Below, piece after piece: positions 58,993 to 59,330 of a DNA stretch of 59,330 nt. The DNA comes from JANQIO01 sp036351375. GTDB lineage: Bacteria > Pseudomonadota > Gammaproteobacteria > Pseudomonadales > Halieaceae. The translations under genes were made by a program, and so were the position numbers. Under the pieces are notes generated by a model, which saw only the letters and a list, made by a program, of their open reading frames with translations, did no database searches and was not told the origin of the DNA. Position 1 is the stretch's first letter. The number at the start of each line of letters is the position of its first letter. The stretch covers positions 1 to 59,330 of the forward strand of contig JAZBOY010000086.1 of the NCBI GenBank assembly GCA_036351375.1. The letters run 5' to 3'.

Positions 58993-59330
58993 TGAATTTC
59001 GACCCCAGCCCGCTTGCAGCCCAGTATGCAGAGCGCCTCAAGGCGTTCATGGACGAACACGTGTACCCGGTGGAGCACGACTATTACGACTACGTGGACA
59101 GCGCCGACAACCGCTGGGCCACGGTCCCCCTGATGGAGGAACTCAAGGCGAAAGCCCGTGAGGCCGGCCTCTGGAACCTGTTCATCCCCAAGGACCACGG
59201 CGGCGAGTTGTCCAATCTCGACTACGCCCCGCTGGCAGAAATCATGGGCCGGGTGCTGTGGTCGCCGGAGATCTTCAACTGCAACGCCCCGGATACCGGC
59301 AACATGGAAGTGTTCATGAAGTACGGCACC
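58992..59330 (+). CDS. Acyl-CoA dehydrogenase, N-terminal part (runs off window)
   Basis: The first 113 residues of an ACAD. It starts MNFDPSPLAAQYAERLKAFMDEHVYPVEHDYY and includes AREAGLWNLFIPKDHGGELSNLDYAPLAEIMGR, the N-terminal helical domain of the ACAD10/11-like branch common in proteobacterial catabolic operons. The catalytic part lies beyond the window. It is coupled to the acyl-CoA ligase by a one-base overlap, and would desaturate the newly formed CoA ester. Confidence 0.88.
   Translation, partial: MNFDPSPLAAQYAERLKAFMDEHVYPVEHDYYDYVDSADNRWATVPLMEELKAKAREAGLWNLFIPKDHGGELSNLDYAPLAEIMGRVLWSPEIFNCNAPDTGNMEVFMKYGT

Overview
The window reads as a 59-kb chromosomal segment of a GC-rich, aerobic, probably marine gammaproteobacterium. 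The gene content (many acyl-CoA dehydrogenases, enoyl-CoA hydratases and SDRs, an fpr/finR-type pair, a PPK2 polyphosphate:AMP phosphotransferase) would suit the Halieaceae (OM60/NOR5) or a nearby group. That placement is inference from gene style, not from a marker gene. No rRNA, tRNA, CRISPR array, integrase, transposase or phage gene was recognised.

Left part (1-13.7 kb): two tandem pirin genes with a divergent LysR regulator, a lipoprotein alpha/beta hydrolase, and an RND efflux adaptor/pump pair. A block of four + strand genes (DUF2971, small HTH-like protein, SMP-30 lactonase-like, Nu-type GST) is bracketed by two copies of the same GGGGACAGTTTACTTAAT palindrome. Ferredoxin-NADP reductase with its divergent LysR regulator and a Crp/Fnr-type regulator follow.

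Middle (13.8-34.6 kb): mostly housekeeping and accessory enzymes. These are a class II aldolase-like protein, polyphosphate:AMP phosphotransferase, formate-THF ligase and a SprT-like metalloprotein. The AmmeMemoRadiSam trio comes next (radical SAM gene divergent from a fused Memo-AMMECR1 gene), then NfeD/slipin and a MaoC-type hydratase. A 4-hydroxybutyryl-CoA dehydratase-like flavo-iron-sulfur protein, two PlsC acyltransferases, three hydrolases and an MltF-like lytic transglycosylase follow. A Rieske oxygenase is divergent from a TetR regulator, with two clear palindromic operators between them. An eight-copy 14-bp tandem repeat separates the transglycosylase from the Rieske gene.

Right part (34.6-59.3 kb): a large catabolic island. 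A minus-strand run from about 50.1 down to 34.6 kb encodes, in transcription order, an alpha-methylacyl-CoA racemase, two crotonases, an LLM flavoenzyme, a NUDIX hydrolase, a third crotonase, a beta-carbonic anhydrase, a carboxyltransferase, an alanine dehydrogenase/PNT-like dehydrogenase, an acyl-CoA dehydrogenase, a GST, a two-subunit-looking acyl-CoA dehydrogenase pair and three SDRs. Upstream are another SDR and acyl-CoA dehydrogenase. To the right are an AraC regulator, two acyl-CoA ligases, two hydrolases and the start of another acyl-CoA dehydrogenase. Together they suggest activation, racemisation and beta-oxidation of a methyl-branched acyl chain (isoprenoid, sterol side chain or similar). 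The substrate cannot be fixed from sequence alone.

The most interesting points are the carbonic anhydrase-carboxyltransferase-dehydrogenase module, the heteromeric-type acyl-CoA dehydrogenase pair, the altered cluster-ligand spacing in the 4-hydroxybutyryl-CoA dehydratase homologue, and four kinds of non-coding repeat or palindrome.
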